A stretch of DNA of 16,473 bases from DATGKR01 sp035294565. Lineage in GTDB: Bacteria; Actinomycetota; Acidimicrobiia; Acidimicrobiales; Palsa-688. The notes under the pieces were generated by a model. That model did not search any database. It worked only from the letters and a program-made list of their open reading frames with translations, and had not been told where the DNA came from. Position numbers and translations under genes: made by a program. The stretch spans positions 1 through 16,473 of the forward strand of contig DATGKR010000193.1 in NCBI GenBank assembly GCA_035294565.1, in the 5' to 3' direction. This document shows, in pieces, positions 1-8,004 of the stretch (positions are counted from its first letter, which is position 1; each line of letters begins with the position of its first letter).

Positions 1-3
1 ACC

Positions 4-1473
4 GTGGCCTGGCCGCCCGAACAACGAGAAAGCGAGGTTGGCGGAAACGTGCCCGAGGACAGATGGGCCGCAGCCGACGACAGGACGACCGAGATGGGTG
101 TGGTGCGCCCCTCCGCCGAGTCGTCGGGCGACCGGCCCGACGAGACGATCAGCGTGTCCGGCGCGGCCCCGAACATGCCCCACTGGACCGACCCTCCAAC
201 CGGCGAAGTCCCCCGGCTGCGCTTCGAGGACGACCTGCTCGACCCCGAGGAGGACGACGACCTGGAGGCCTGGAAGGCGCTCGGCTCGCGTGGCGTGCGC
301 TGGCGGGACGACAACGACTGGAACGACGCCGAGGAGATCGCCGACGTAGTAGGCGACGTCGAGCCCGTCGGGGCCCTCGACTCGCGCCGCTCCGAGCGCT
401 CGGACCTGTACTCCTTCGACGAGGACTTCGAGCGGGTCACCAGCCGGAGCACCGGGTCCAACCCGGCTCTGCGGCTCGGCGACGACCTCGACGCCGCCGA
501 GTACCTGCGCGTCGAGCCGCCCCCCCCACCGCCCGTGCCGCCGCCCGGAGGCTCCCTGGCCGCTAGGGAGGCCAGGGCCGAGCGGGAGGCCCGCCGCGGT
601 GCCCACAGGGCGTCGACGGGAACCCGCCCGGCGCCTCGTACCCGGCGCGAGCGGCCCGTCGGCGGGCCCGGGGGAGGCGAGCGCGGCGGCCGCGTCGGTG
701 TGGGGATCGGCCTCGTCGTGCTGCTGGCCGTCGCCTACGCCGTGGGGCCCAAGGCGCTGCTCGTCCTGACCCTCGCCATCGTGACGGCAGCGGCCGCGGA
801 GGCGTACCAGATGGTCCGCACGGCGGGGTTCCGCCCCGCCACCCTGCTCGGCATCGTCGCGACCGTCGGTATCATCCTCGCCTCCTACTGGAAGGGCATC
901 GAGGCGATCCCCATCGTCGCCGTCCTGCTCTTCGCCGGCGCCATGGCGTGGTACGTCATGGGGGTCATAGAAGCCCGCCCCCTGGCCAACGTGGCGGTCA
1001 CGGTCATGGTCTTCGTCTGGGTGGCGGTGCTCGGGGCCTTCGCCCCCGTCATGCTCGCCGAACCCCACGGCAAGGGGCTCTTCTTGGGAGCGGTGGTCGT
1101 GGCCGTGGTGGCCGACATCTGCGCCTTCGCCGTCGGGCGGTGGATCGGCAGCCGGCCGATGGCGCCGTCGATCAGCCCCCACAAAACCGTCGAGGGCTTC
1201 GTCGGCGGCCTCGTCGGCGCCCTCGTCGCCGGGGCGGTGATCGGCAAGGAGGTGGTGCCCTGGGCGGGAATGAGGCACGGTCTCATCCTCGGGCTGGTCG
1301 TCGGGCTGGTGGCGCCGGTGGGCGACCTGTTCGAGTCGATGCTCAAGCGCGACCTGGGCATCAAGGACTCGGGGAGCCTCCTTGCCGGCCACGGCGGGCT
1401 GCTCGACCGCTTCGACGGGATTCTCATCGCGCTTCCGGCGGCGTACTTCGTCGCCACGTTCTTCAAGCTCTGA
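4..1473 (+). CDS. cdsA: Phosphatidate cytidylyltransferase with long acidic N-terminal extension
   Basis: CdsA condenses CTP with phosphatidic acid to CDP-diacylglycerol, the precursor of the anionic membrane phospholipids. The C-terminal half (from about residue 230) is a run of eight or nine hydrophobic segments. It carries the family motif near residues 445-471, with S-x-L-K-R, then K-D, then H-G-G-L-L-D-R-F-D, plus SPHKTVEGFVGG upstream. One signature position normally P/G is A (LLAGHGG). The first ~225 residues are unusual: rich in D/E, then a proline run (PPPPPPVPPPGG) and an R/G-rich stretch, with no membrane segment, so probably disordered and cytoplasmic. The start is uncertain: GTG at 4 is at the window edge, and an in-frame GTG at 49 has a GAGG 11 nt upstream. 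The gene may also begin outside the window. The stop lies 3 nt before the dxr start, so the two are probably co-translated. Family assignment is secure; only the N-terminus is in doubt. Confidence 0.93.
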   Translation: MAWPPEQRESEVGGNVPEDRWAAADDRTTEMGVVRPSAESSGDRPDETISVSGAAPNMPHWTDPPTGEVPRLRFEDDLLDPEEDDDLEAWKALGSRGVRWRDDNDWNDAEEIADVVGDVEPVGALDSRRSERSDLYSFDEDFERVTSRSTGSNPALRLGDDLDAAEYLRVEPPPPPPVPPPGGSLAAREARAEREARRGAHRASTGTRPAPRTRRERPVGGPGGGERGGRVGVGIGLVVLLAVAYAVGPKALLVLTLAIVTAAAAEAYQMVRTAGFRPATLLGIVATVGIILASYWKGIEAIPIVAVLLFAGAMAWYVMGVIEARPLANVAVTVMVFVWVAVLGAFAPVMLAEPHGKGLFLGAVVVAVVADICAFAVGRWIGSRPMAPSISPHKTVEGFVGGLVGALVAGAVIGKEVVPWAGMRHGLILGLVVGLVAPVGDLFESMLKRDLGIKDSGSLLAGHGGLLDRFDGILIALPAAYFVATFFKL

Positions 1474-1476
1474 CGC

Positions 1477-2667
1477 TTGCGCACGGTTAGCCTGGTCGGC
1501 TCGACCGGGTCCATCGGCACCCAGGCCGTGGATGTGGTGCTCGCCGACCCGGAGGAGTTCCAGGTCGTCGCCATAGGAGCGGCGCGTTCGGTCGACCTGC
1601 TGGCCGAGCAGGCGAAGCTCCTCCGTCCGGCCAAAGTGGCGGTGGCCGACAGCGCAGCCGCCGCCGAGCTCGCCGGACGGCTCCCCCGCGGCGTGGAGCT
1701 GATCGCCGGCGAGGAAGCGCTCGGCGAGATCGCGACCGAGGCCGAGGTGGTGGTGAACGGCGTCGTGGGCTTCGCCGGTCTGCCGGTCACCCTCGCTGCG
1801 CTCGAAGCCGGTCGGAGGCTTGCTCTCGCCAACAAGGAGTCGCTCATCGCCGGCGGTCCCGTGGTCCAGCAGGCCCGGCGGACCGCGGGAGCGGAGATCA
1901 TCCCGGTCGACTCGGAGCACTGCGCCATCCACCAGTGCCTGCGGGCGGTTCTCGGGGACAAAGGGATGGCCGGTCTGCCCGACACGCCCCTCGAGCAGGT
2001 GCGGCGGGTCGTGCTGACAGCCAGCGGAGGCCCGTTCCGGGGCAGGACCTTTCAATCCCTCTCCGAGGTGACGGTCGACGACGCCCTTGCCCACCCGACG
2101 TGGAGGATGGGCCCGAAGATCACGGTGGACTCGTCCACCCTCATGAACAAGGGGCTGGAGGTGATCGAGGCGCACGAGCTGTTCGGCGTCGACTACGCGG
2201 CGATCGACGTCGTCGTCCACCCCCAGTCGGTGGTGCACTCGATGGTCGAGACCAAGGACGGGGCCACCCTGGCCCAGCTTTCCCAGCCGGACATGCGCCT
2301 GCCAATCGGCTACGCGCTCGCCTACCCCGACCGCCTCGGTGTCGCCTTCGGGGCGATCGACTGGGCGGCGCTCGGCCGTCTCGACTTCGAGCCTCCCGAC
2401 CGCGACGCCTTCCCGTGCCTGGACCTCGCCTACCGGGCCGGGCGGATGGGCGGGGCCGCCCCTGCGTGGCTCAACGGGGCCAACGAGGTGGCCGTCGCCG
2501 CCTTCCTCGACGGACGCATCCGCTGGGTGGACATCCCGGCGGTCATAGAAGCGGCCCTCGAAGAGTGCACCCCCGGCGCACCGACGAGCGTCGAGGACGT
2601 TCTCGAGGCCGACGGCGTCGGGCGGGCGCTGGCCGCCTCGGCCGCGGACAGGCTGGTGCGGCATTGA
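1477..2667 (+). CDS. dxr: 1-deoxy-D-xylulose 5-phosphate reductoisomerase
   Basis: Dxr converts 1-deoxy-D-xylulose 5-phosphate to 2-C-methyl-D-erythritol 4-phosphate using NADPH and a divalent metal; it is the second step of the MEP isoprenoid pathway and the fosmidomycin target. The 396-residue length is normal. The NADPH-binding GSTGSIG is at residues 8-14, ANKESLIAGG follows, and the metal/substrate site shows as VDSEHCAIHQCL (D145, E147) and MNKGLEVIEAHELFG (E228); ASGGPFR and HPQSVVHSMVE are also present. The start is TTG at 1477: it gives the canonical MRTVSLVGSTGSIG beginning and there is no ATG or GTG before the nucleotide-binding motif. No clear Shine-Dalgarno is seen, so translation probably depends on coupling to cdsA 3 nt upstream. 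Its TGA overlaps the likely TTG start of rseP. Confidence 0.97.
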   Translation: MRTVSLVGSTGSIGTQAVDVVLADPEEFQVVAIGAARSVDLLAEQAKLLRPAKVAVADSAAAAELAGRLPRGVELIAGEEALGEIATEAEVVVNGVVGFAGLPVTLAALEAGRRLALANKESLIAGGPVVQQARRTAGAEIIPVDSEHCAIHQCLRAVLGDKGMAGLPDTPLEQVRRVVLTASGGPFRGRTFQSLSEVTVDDALAHPTWRMGPKITVDSSTLMNKGLEVIEAHELFGVDYAAIDVVVHPQSVVHSMVETKDGATLAQLSQPDMRLPIGYALAYPDRLGVAFGAIDWAALGRLDFEPPDRDAFPCLDLAYRAGRMGGAAPAWLNGANEVAVAAFLDGRIRWVDIPAVIEAALEECTPGAPTSVEDVLEADGVGRALAASAADRLVRH

Positions 2668-3905
2668 GCCGGGACCGTCCCTGGCTCGACGTGGCCCGCC
2701 TGGCGGTGGTCGTCGCCGCGGTGGTAGCCCTCGGCTTCGCCGCCGGCTACGGGGAGACGGTCCTCATCATCGTCTTCCTCGCCGGGTGCATCGTCGCCCA
2801 CGAGTTCGGCCATTTCATCGCGGCCAAGACGGGCGGGATCAAAGTCACCGAGTTCTTCTTCGGGTTCGGTCCCCGGCTGTGGTCGGTGCGCCGGGGCGAG
2901 ACCGAGTACGGCGTCAAGGCGATCCCCCTGGGCGGCTACTGCCGCATCGTCGGCATGAACAACCTGGAGGAGGTGGAGCCCGCCGACGAGCCGCGCACCT
3001 ACCGCAGCGCACCGCTCTGGCGTCGCCTGCTCATCGACGTCGCCGGTTCGAGCGCCCACTTCCTGATCGCGCTGGCGCTGCTCTTCGCCATGTTCTTCTG
3101 GACCGGCGACGACGGCCACTACCTGACCAGCGTCCCTGCTTCGAACCCGATCGTGCAGATCCTCGAGTTCGGGCGCCAGGGCAGCCCCGCCGAGGAGGCC
3201 GGCTTCCGGGTGGGGGACCGCATCGTGGCCATCGACGGCCACCGGTTCTCGCGCTGGGACCAGATGGCGCGTTTCATCGAGGACCACCCCGGCCGGCGTC
3301 TCGACGTGACCGTCGACAGGGGGGGCCGGCTGGTGCAGCTCTATCCCACGCCCGTCCCGGCCGACACCGTCGCCTCTCCTTCGACTCCCGGTCTTCCAAA
3401 GGGGAGGGTCGGCGTGCTGGGCATCGGCGTGAGCGGCGTGGTGCACTCCGGCCTCGCGGCTTCGGTGGCGGACTCGGCGGGGGCGTTCGCCCAGACGGTG
3501 ACCGGAACCTTCTCTGCGATCGGCCACCTGGTCAGCTTCCACGGCATCAGCTCCTACCTGCACATGGTCACCAGCCAGAAGGCGGCCACCGCCGGGTCGG
3601 ACCGGCTCGTCACGGTCATCGGCCTGCCGAGCATCCTGCACCAGGCGGCCCAGTCGGGCCTGCCCAACGTGCTGTGGGTCGTCGCGGCGATCAACATCTC
3701 CATCGGGGTGTTCAACCTGCTCCCGTTGTTCCCCCTCGACGGCGGCCGCGTGGCGGTCGCCCTCTACGAAGGGCTCCGCAGCTTCAGACGCCCCTACCGG
3801 GTGGACATGGCGAAGCTGATGCCGGTCATGTACATCGGCCTGGCGATCATCCTGTTCTTCGCCCTCGGCTCGATGCTCATCGACCTGCGCAACGTCGCCG
3901 CCTGA
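2664..3905 (+). CDS. rseP: Site-2 protease family zinc metalloprotease (RseP/Rip1-like)
   Basis: This is an intramembrane zinc protease of the RseP/Rip1 (M50) family, which cuts anti-sigma factors or other membrane substrates after a first cleavage. With a TTG start at 2664 it is 413 residues, normal for the family. The zinc motif HEFGH lies at residues 46-50 inside the first hydrophobic region. A PDZ domain covers about 165-235 (GSPAEEAGFRVGDRIVAIDG). The third metal ligand motif NLLPLFPLDGGR is near 350-361, followed by a last membrane segment. The TTG start overlaps the dxr stop (ATTGA), suggesting translational coupling; an alternative GTG at 2691 would shorten the protein by nine residues. 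Dxr, this protease and IspG are commonly adjacent in Actinomycetota, for example around Mycobacterium tuberculosis rip1. The substrate cannot be deduced here. The reading frame is open far upstream, but that part is a shadow of dxr. Confidence 0.93.
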   Translation: MSRDRPWLDVARLAVVVAAVVALGFAAGYGETVLIIVFLAGCIVAHEFGHFIAAKTGGIKVTEFFFGFGPRLWSVRRGETEYGVKAIPLGGYCRIVGMNNLEEVEPADEPRTYRSAPLWRRLLIDVAGSSAHFLIALALLFAMFFWTGDDGHYLTSVPASNPIVQILEFGRQGSPAEEAGFRVGDRIVAIDGHRFSRWDQMARFIEDHPGRRLDVTVDRGGRLVQLYPTPVPADTVASPSTPGLPKGRVGVLGIGVSGVVHSGLAASVADSAGAFAQTVTGTFSAIGHLVSFHGISSYLHMVTSQKAATAGSDRLVTVIGLPSILHQAAQSGLPNVLWVVAAINISIGVFNLLPLFPLDGGRVAVALYEGLRSFRRPYRVDMAKLMPVMYIGLAIILFFALGSMLIDLRNVAA

Positions 3906-3923
3906 CTCCAGCCGGCGCTCCGG

Positions 3924-3929
3924 TAGCCT
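3924..3929 (+). promoter_or_regulatory. Candidate -10 box for leaderless ispG
   Basis: TAGCCT (in CCGGTAGCCT) ends 9 nt before the ispG ATG at 3939, and no purine-rich Shine-Dalgarno lies between. This spacing places the transcription start at or next to the ATG. CTGACT at 3902-3907 is a weak -35 candidate with a 16-nt spacer. The same hexamer occupies the same place before proS and ribF, which raises confidence in all three. The promoter reading is an inference; no transcript data are available. Confidence 0.55.
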
Positions 3930-3938
3930 GGGAACGAC

Positions 3939-5150
3939 ATGGCCCGCTACCCGAGGCGAAAGACCCGCCAGGTGATGGTCGGAAACGTGGCCGTCGGAGG
4001 TGACGCTCCGATCACGGTGCAGTCGATGACGATCACCAAGACCGCCGACGTGGAAGGGACTCTCGCCCAGATCTACGCTTTGAAGGCGGCGGGCGCCGAC
4101 ATCGTGCGCTGCACCTGCAACGAGAAGGAGGCGGCCGAAGGCCTGGCCCGCATCGTTCCCCGCAGCCCCGTCCCGATCGTCGCCGACATCCACTTCCACG
4201 TCGAGATGGCGCTCGCCGCCCTCGAGGCCGGCGTGCACTGCCTCAGGCTCAACCCGGGCAACCTGCGCAAGCCCGAGGAGATCAAGCTCGTCGCCCGGGA
4301 GTGCAAGGACCGGGGGATCCCGGTGAGGATCGGTGTGAACGCCGGGTCGCTCGACCCGAGGCTCTACGACAAGCACGGGGGGGTGACCCCCGAGGCGCTC
4401 GTCGAGTCCGCCCAGATCGAGTTGGGCCTCTTCGCCGAGGTGGGCTTCGACGACGTGAAGATCTCGGTGAAGGCTTCGAACGTGCCGCTGATGGTGGAGG
4501 CGTACCGCCAGCTGTCCGAGGTGACCGACCACCCGCTCCACCTCGGCGTCACCGAGGCCGGGCCGCCGCCGGCCGGGACGATCAAGGCGACCGCGGGGAT
4601 CGCCACCTTGCTGGGCGAAGGCATCGGTGACACGATCCGCTACTCGCTCACCGCCGACCCGGTGGAGGAGGCCAAGGCGGGCAGGATCCTCTTGGAGTCG
4701 CTCGGCCTGCGCCAGCGCACCAACGTCGACCTGGTCGCCTGCCCCGCTTGCGGGAGGGCCGAGATCGACGTGTACAGGGTCGCCCAGGAGGCGCAGGCGG
4801 CGCTGGAGAAGCGGGAGATCCCCCTCCAGGTGGCCGTCATGGGCTGCGTGGTCAACGGGCCCGGCGAGGCGAGGAGCGCCGACATCGGCATAGCCGCCGG
4901 CCGCCACAGGGGGCATCTCTTCATCAGGGGGAAGATCGTGCGGGTCGTCCCCGAGGACGAGATGGTGGAGGCGCTGGTGGAGGAGGCGGAGAAGCTCGTG
5001 GAGCAGGGTTTCGACGCCCGCCTCGCCGCGGCCGACAGCCGGGCAGCGGCGGAGGCCGAGGCGGACCGCCGGGCGCTCCTCGACGCCAAGGGGGCCGACG
5101 CCAACAACTCCGAAGCACGCGTCGAGCTGATCGAAAAACGCCTGGGCTGA
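3939..5150 (+). CDS. ispG: 4-hydroxy-3-methylbut-2-en-1-yl diphosphate synthase (flavodoxin/ferredoxin)
   Basis: IspG (GcpE) reduces 2-C-methyl-D-erythritol 2,4-cyclodiphosphate to HMBPP, the penultimate MEP-pathway step, using a [4Fe-4S] cluster. The 403-residue protein has an N-terminal TIM-barrel part (VGGDAPITVQSMT, LRLNPGN, VRIGVNAGS, TEAG) and a C-terminal iron-sulfur domain. The cluster ligands are visible as C268 and C271 in CPAC, C303 in MGCVVNGPGE and E310, a constant two-residue offset from the E. coli ligands C270, C273, C305 and E312. The last ~50 residues form an A/E/R-rich helical tail. The start is ATG 3939, 33 nt after rseP; its likely leaderless promoter would allow expression independent of dxr and rseP. 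Together with Dxr this gives two MEP enzymes within 4 kb. Confidence 0.97.
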   Translation: MARYPRRKTRQVMVGNVAVGGDAPITVQSMTITKTADVEGTLAQIYALKAAGADIVRCTCNEKEAAEGLARIVPRSPVPIVADIHFHVEMALAALEAGVHCLRLNPGNLRKPEEIKLVARECKDRGIPVRIGVNAGSLDPRLYDKHGGVTPEALVESAQIELGLFAEVGFDDVKISVKASNVPLMVEAYRQLSEVTDHPLHLGVTEAGPPPAGTIKATAGIATLLGEGIGDTIRYSLTADPVEEAKAGRILLESLGLRQRTNVDLVACPACGRAEIDVYRVAQEAQAALEKREIPLQVAVMGCVVNGPGEARSADIGIAAGRHRGHLFIRGKIVRVVPEDEMVEALVEEAEKLVEQGFDARLAAADSRAAAEAEADRRALLDAKGADANNSEARVELIEKRLG

Positions 5151-5176
5151 GCCCGCCCCGCACGCGAAACTCGTTC

Positions 5177-6391
5177 ATGACCGACATCCGGTTGCGCCGG
5201 CTAGAGCCGGGCGAGGAGGACCGGTTCGTCCGGTCCGTCATGGTCCCTTTCCTCGACCCGCCCACCGACGATCCCGCCGTCGAAGAGGAGCTGGCCAGAT
5301 GGTCGCAACGCGTGGAGGTGGGGCGGGCATGGGTCGCCGAGGCCGGCGGCCGGTTCGTCGCCAACTGCGAGACCAAGACGATGCTCCTCACCGTCCCTTC
5401 CCCGGTCGGCGGGCCGTGCCCGGACGTCGCCATGGCCGGTGTGACCGAGGTGGGCGTGGCCCCCACCCACCGGCGGCGGGGGCTGCTAACGGCGATGATG
5501 GGCGAGATGCTCGGCGACGCCCGCCGGCGGGGCGAGCCCATCGCAGGCCTGATCGCCTCGGAGTCGGCCATCTACGGTCGCTTCGGTTTCGGTCACGCCA
5601 CCGACGGACACACCCTGCTGATCGAAACCGCCCACTCCGCCTACCTTCGGCCGGCCGCCGAGCTGAACCTGGCGCTGCTCGACAGGGCCGAAGCCAAGAA
5701 GGAGCTGCCGGCGATGTTCGACCGCTTCAGGCGGGCCCGGCCGGGGCAGCCCGATCGCTCCCGAGCGCGATGGGAGGCGATCCTCGACGACGGCCCCCAC
5801 TACAGGGGCAAGGACCGGGGGGCGTTCGTCGCCGCCTGCGCGGACGGGTTCGTCCGCTACCGGGCCACCGACGACGGCACCGAGCTGATCGTCGAGGACC
5901 TCTACGGCGCCACCCCGGAGGTGGAGGCGGCTCTCTGGCGCTACGTGCTCGACATCGACCTCGTGGGCCGGGTGAGGGCCAGGCGGAGGCCGGTGGACGA
6001 GCCGGTCCGATGGCGCCTGGCCGACCCCCGGCGGCTGGAGGTGACCGAGGCGCAGGACATGCTCTGGATCAGGATCCTCGACGTCGCCGCCGCCCTCCAG
6101 GCGCGAGGGTACCGGCACCGGGGGCGGCTCGTGATCGAGCTCGCCGGCGGGGAAGGCCGTTGGTTGCTCGACGCGGGCCCCGACGGTGCCGAGTGCCGCC
6201 CGGCGAAGAAGGGGGAGCCCACGGACCTGAGGATGCGCCTCGCCGACCTCGGGTCGGTGTACCTGGGCGGTTTCCGACCCTCGATGCTCGCAGCCGCAGG
6301 CGCGGTGGAGGAGTTGACCTCCGGCAGCCTCGACGTCGCCGACGCCCTCTTCTCCGCGCCGCTCGCGCCCGTGACGGGGACCGGGTTCTGA
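5177..6391 (+). CDS. Eis-like GNAT-family N-acetyltransferase
   Basis: The 404-residue protein looks like the Eis group: an N-terminal GNAT acetyltransferase domain, a second GNAT-like domain and a C-terminal SCP2-like domain. The acetyl-CoA-binding segment is VGVAPTHRRRGLLTAMM at about residues 92-108. ASESAIYGRFGFGHAT follows, with Y133 at the position I take to match the general acid Tyr of M. tuberculosis Eis. The protein ends in Phe (GTGF); in Eis the carboxylate of the C-terminal Phe acts as catalytic base, so this ending supports the assignment. Eis enzymes acetylate amines such as lysine side chains, polyamines and aminoglycosides; the natural substrate here is unknown. The ATG at 5177 is 26 nt after ispG and lacks a clear Shine-Dalgarno. 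Actinobacteria often carry a GNAT gene downstream of ispG, though M. tuberculosis Rv2867c there is shorter, by recollection. Confidence 0.87.
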   Translation: MTDIRLRRLEPGEEDRFVRSVMVPFLDPPTDDPAVEEELARWSQRVEVGRAWVAEAGGRFVANCETKTMLLTVPSPVGGPCPDVAMAGVTEVGVAPTHRRRGLLTAMMGEMLGDARRRGEPIAGLIASESAIYGRFGFGHATDGHTLLIETAHSAYLRPAAELNLALLDRAEAKKELPAMFDRFRRARPGQPDRSRARWEAILDDGPHYRGKDRGAFVAACADGFVRYRATDDGTELIVEDLYGATPEVEAALWRYVLDIDLVGRVRARRRPVDEPVRWRLADPRRLEVTEAQDMLWIRILDVAAALQARGYRHRGRLVIELAGGEGRWLLDAGPDGAECRPAKKGEPTDLRMRLADLGSVYLGGFRPSMLAAAGAVEELTSGSLDVADALFSAPLAPVTGTGF

Positions 6392-6395
6392 GACG

Positions 6396-6401
6396 TAGCC
6401 T
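6396..6401 (+). promoter_or_regulatory. Candidate -10 box for leaderless proS
   Basis: TAGCCT lies 9 nt before the proS ATG at 6411 with only CCTTTGTCC between, which has no ribosome-binding purine tract. GTGACG at 6371-6376 is a possible but weak -35 with a long 19-nt spacer. Layout matches the ispG box base for base in hexamer and spacing. Promoter activity is inferred. Confidence 0.52.
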
Positions 6402-6410
6402 CCTTTGTCC

Positions 6411-7808
6411 ATGGCCTCCCCTCTCACACCCCGAGCCAAGGACTTCCCCCGCTGGTACCAAGACGTCATCACCCAGGCCGAGCTGGCCGACAACGGTCCC
6501 GTGCGCGGCACCATGGTCATCCGACCCTGGGGGTGGGCCATCTGGGAGCGCATGCAGGCCGAACTGGACCGGCGCATCAAGCAGGCGGGGGCGGAGAACG
6601 CCTATTTCCCCCTGTTCATCCCTGAGAGCTACCTGCGCCGGGAGGCCGAGCACGTCGAGGGCTTCAGCCCGGAGCTGGCCGTGGTGACCCACGGGGGAGG
6701 CGAGCGGCTCGCCGAGCCGGTCGTGGTCCGGCCGACCAGCGAGACGGTGATCAACAGCTTCTTCGCCAAGTGGGTGCACAGCTACCGGGATCTCCCGCTG
6801 CTTATAAACCAGTGGGCGAACGTGGTGCGCTGGGAGCTGAGGCCCCGCCTGTTCCTGCGCACCAGCGAGTTCCTCTGGCAGGAAGGGCACACCGCCCACG
6901 CCACCGAATCCGAAGCCCGGGACTACGCCCTGCGGATCCTCCTCGACGTCTACCGCTCGACGATGGAGGAGGTGCTCGCCGTGCCGGTGCTGGTCGGCCA
7001 CAAGACTGCCCGCGAGCGCTTCGCCGGGGCGATTCGCACCTGGACCTGCGAGGGGCTCATGGGCGACGGCAAGGCGCTGCAGATGGGGACCAGCCACGAG
7101 CTCGGCCAGAACTTCGCCCGGGCGTTCGGCATCCAGTTCAGCACCGAGTCGGGCGCCCTGGAGCATGCCTGGCAGACGTCATGGGGGGTGTCGACACGCC
7201 TCGTCGGCGCGCTCATCATGGCCCACGGAGACGACCACGGCCTCCGCCTTCCCCCGGCGCTCGCCCCGGTCGAGGTCGTGGTGATCACCGTCAGGGACGA
7301 GTCGCGGGGAGCGGCGGCCGAGCTGGCCGGGCGGCTCGCCGCCAGCGGGGTCCGGGTGAGGCTGGACGACCGGGTGGGGACGTCGTTCGGGCGCAGGTCG
7401 GTGGAATGGGAGCTGAAGGGCGTCCCGGTGCGCCTCGAGGTCGGGCCCCGCGACCTGGCCAACGGGCAGGTGACGCTGGTGCGGAGGGACCTGCTGGCCA
7501 AGGAGACCGTCGAGGTGGAAGCGGTCCCGCAGCTGGTGACCCGCGCGTTGAGAGAGGTGCAGGAGGGGCTGCTCTCCGAGGCGCGCCGGGCGTTGAGCCG
7601 CGGCACGACCACCGCCTCCTCGGTGGAGGAGGCGCTCGCCGCAGAGTCGGGCTTCGTCGTGCTGCCGTGGAAGGCCCTCGGCGAGGAGGGGGAGGAGAGG
7701 CTGGCGGCCGGCGGGTTGTCGGTGCGCTGCCTGCAGAGGGAGGACGGTTCCCTCGCCGCCTCCGACACCGAGGAGGGGCTCGTGGCTGTGGTCGCCAAGG
7801 CGTACTGA
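6411..7808 (+). CDS. proS: Proline--tRNA ligase, archaeal/eukaryotic type
   Basis: ProS charges tRNA(Pro) with proline. The 465-residue length and sequence match the class II archaeal/eukaryotic-type (ProS type 3) enzyme rather than the longer bacterial type: the insertion editing domain is absent. Visible elements are the N-terminal DNGPVRGTMVIRPWGWAIW segment, TSET at residues 109-112, motif 2 RTSEFLWQEGHTAHA from residue 150, ALQMGTSHELGQNFA, and motif 3 around GDDHGLRLPPALAP. An anticodon-binding domain (PVEVVVITV onward) and a C-terminal domain ending in Tyr follow; a terminal Tyr is typical of this type. The start is ATG 6411; an in-frame TTG two codons upstream was rejected because the TAGCCT box is spaced for the ATG. 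It lies 19 nt after the acetyltransferase stop and is followed by the rimP leader. Confidence 0.96.
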   Translation: MASPLTPRAKDFPRWYQDVITQAELADNGPVRGTMVIRPWGWAIWERMQAELDRRIKQAGAENAYFPLFIPESYLRREAEHVEGFSPELAVVTHGGGERLAEPVVVRPTSETVINSFFAKWVHSYRDLPLLINQWANVVRWELRPRLFLRTSEFLWQEGHTAHATESEARDYALRILLDVYRSTMEEVLAVPVLVGHKTARERFAGAIRTWTCEGLMGDGKALQMGTSHELGQNFARAFGIQFSTESGALEHAWQTSWGVSTRLVGALIMAHGDDHGLRLPPALAPVEVVVITVRDESRGAAAELAGRLAASGVRVRLDDRVGTSFGRRSVEWELKGVPVRLEVGPRDLANGQVTLVRRDLLAKETVEVEAVPQLVTRALREVQEGLLSEARRALSRGTTTASSVEEALAAESGFVVLPWKALGEEGEERLAAGGLSVRCLQREDGSLAASDTEEGLVAVVAKAY

Positions 7809-7892
7809 GCAGGCGTCGGCGCGTCCGGGCTGAGCCGAGACCCAACGGCGCGCTCGGCGCTGGGGCAGCGGCGCTCCGGGGCGCTCGGGGGA

Positions 7893-7898
7893 TATACT
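7893..7898 (+). promoter_or_regulatory. Candidate -10 box of the rimP-nusA-infB operon
   Basis: TATACT is the best -10 match between proS and rimP and sits in otherwise GC-rich DNA. No good -35 hexamer is found 16-19 nt upstream; instead that region repeats GGCGCT several times. A start near 7905 would give a leader of about 117 nt that includes the hairpin at 7930-7966. Inferred from sequence only. Confidence 0.5.
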
Positions 7899-7929
7899 GG
7901 GGGCGCCGCTCGCACGGGCGGAACAGCTT

Positions 7930-7974
7930 GCGTGGGCCGCTCCTGCGTCGAGCAGGGTGCCCACGCTTTTGTTT
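7930..7974 (+). terminator. Intrinsic terminator / probable attenuator in the rimP-nusA leader
   Basis: GCGTGGGC (7930-7937) pairs perfectly with GCCCACGC (7959-7966). Inside, CCTGC (7942-7946) pairs with GCAGG (7952-7956) over a 5-nt loop. The stem is followed at once by TTTTGTTT (7967-7974), rare in this GC-rich context. This is a textbook rho-independent terminator on the + strand. It lies downstream of the TATACT box and upstream of the rimP ribosome binding site, so it would act on operon transcripts as an attenuator. If the box is not a promoter, it would be the proS terminator instead. NusA, encoded downstream, enhances hairpin termination, which suggests autoregulation. Confidence 0.8.
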
Positions 7975-8004
7975 GTGCCCAGCCCCGGGAGGATCGAGAG
8001 GACA

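Noticed and set aside
885..1985. A 366-codon - strand frame opposite cdsA and dxr
   Set aside because: Composition (S, T, A, P, R) is that of an antisense shadow, and both sense genes carry clear family motifs.
1935..2663. Upstream extension of the rseP frame inside dxr
   Set aside because: The translated stretch is R/G/P-rich shadow sequence of dxr; the membrane-protease homology begins right after 2664.
2430..4916. An 828-codon open frame on the - strand opposite dxr, rseP and ispG
   Set aside because: It is antisense to three well-recognised genes, rich in H, R, G and D as expected from high-GC shadow frames, and shows no domain I recognise.
5144..5154. GGGC TGA GCCC palindrome over the ispG stop as a terminator
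   Set aside because: Only four base pairs, no T tract, and GC-rich chance palindromes of this size are frequent here.
6405..6410. TTG start for proS two codons upstream
   Set aside because: ATG 6411 is a better codon and has the same 9-nt distance to TAGCCT as in ispG.
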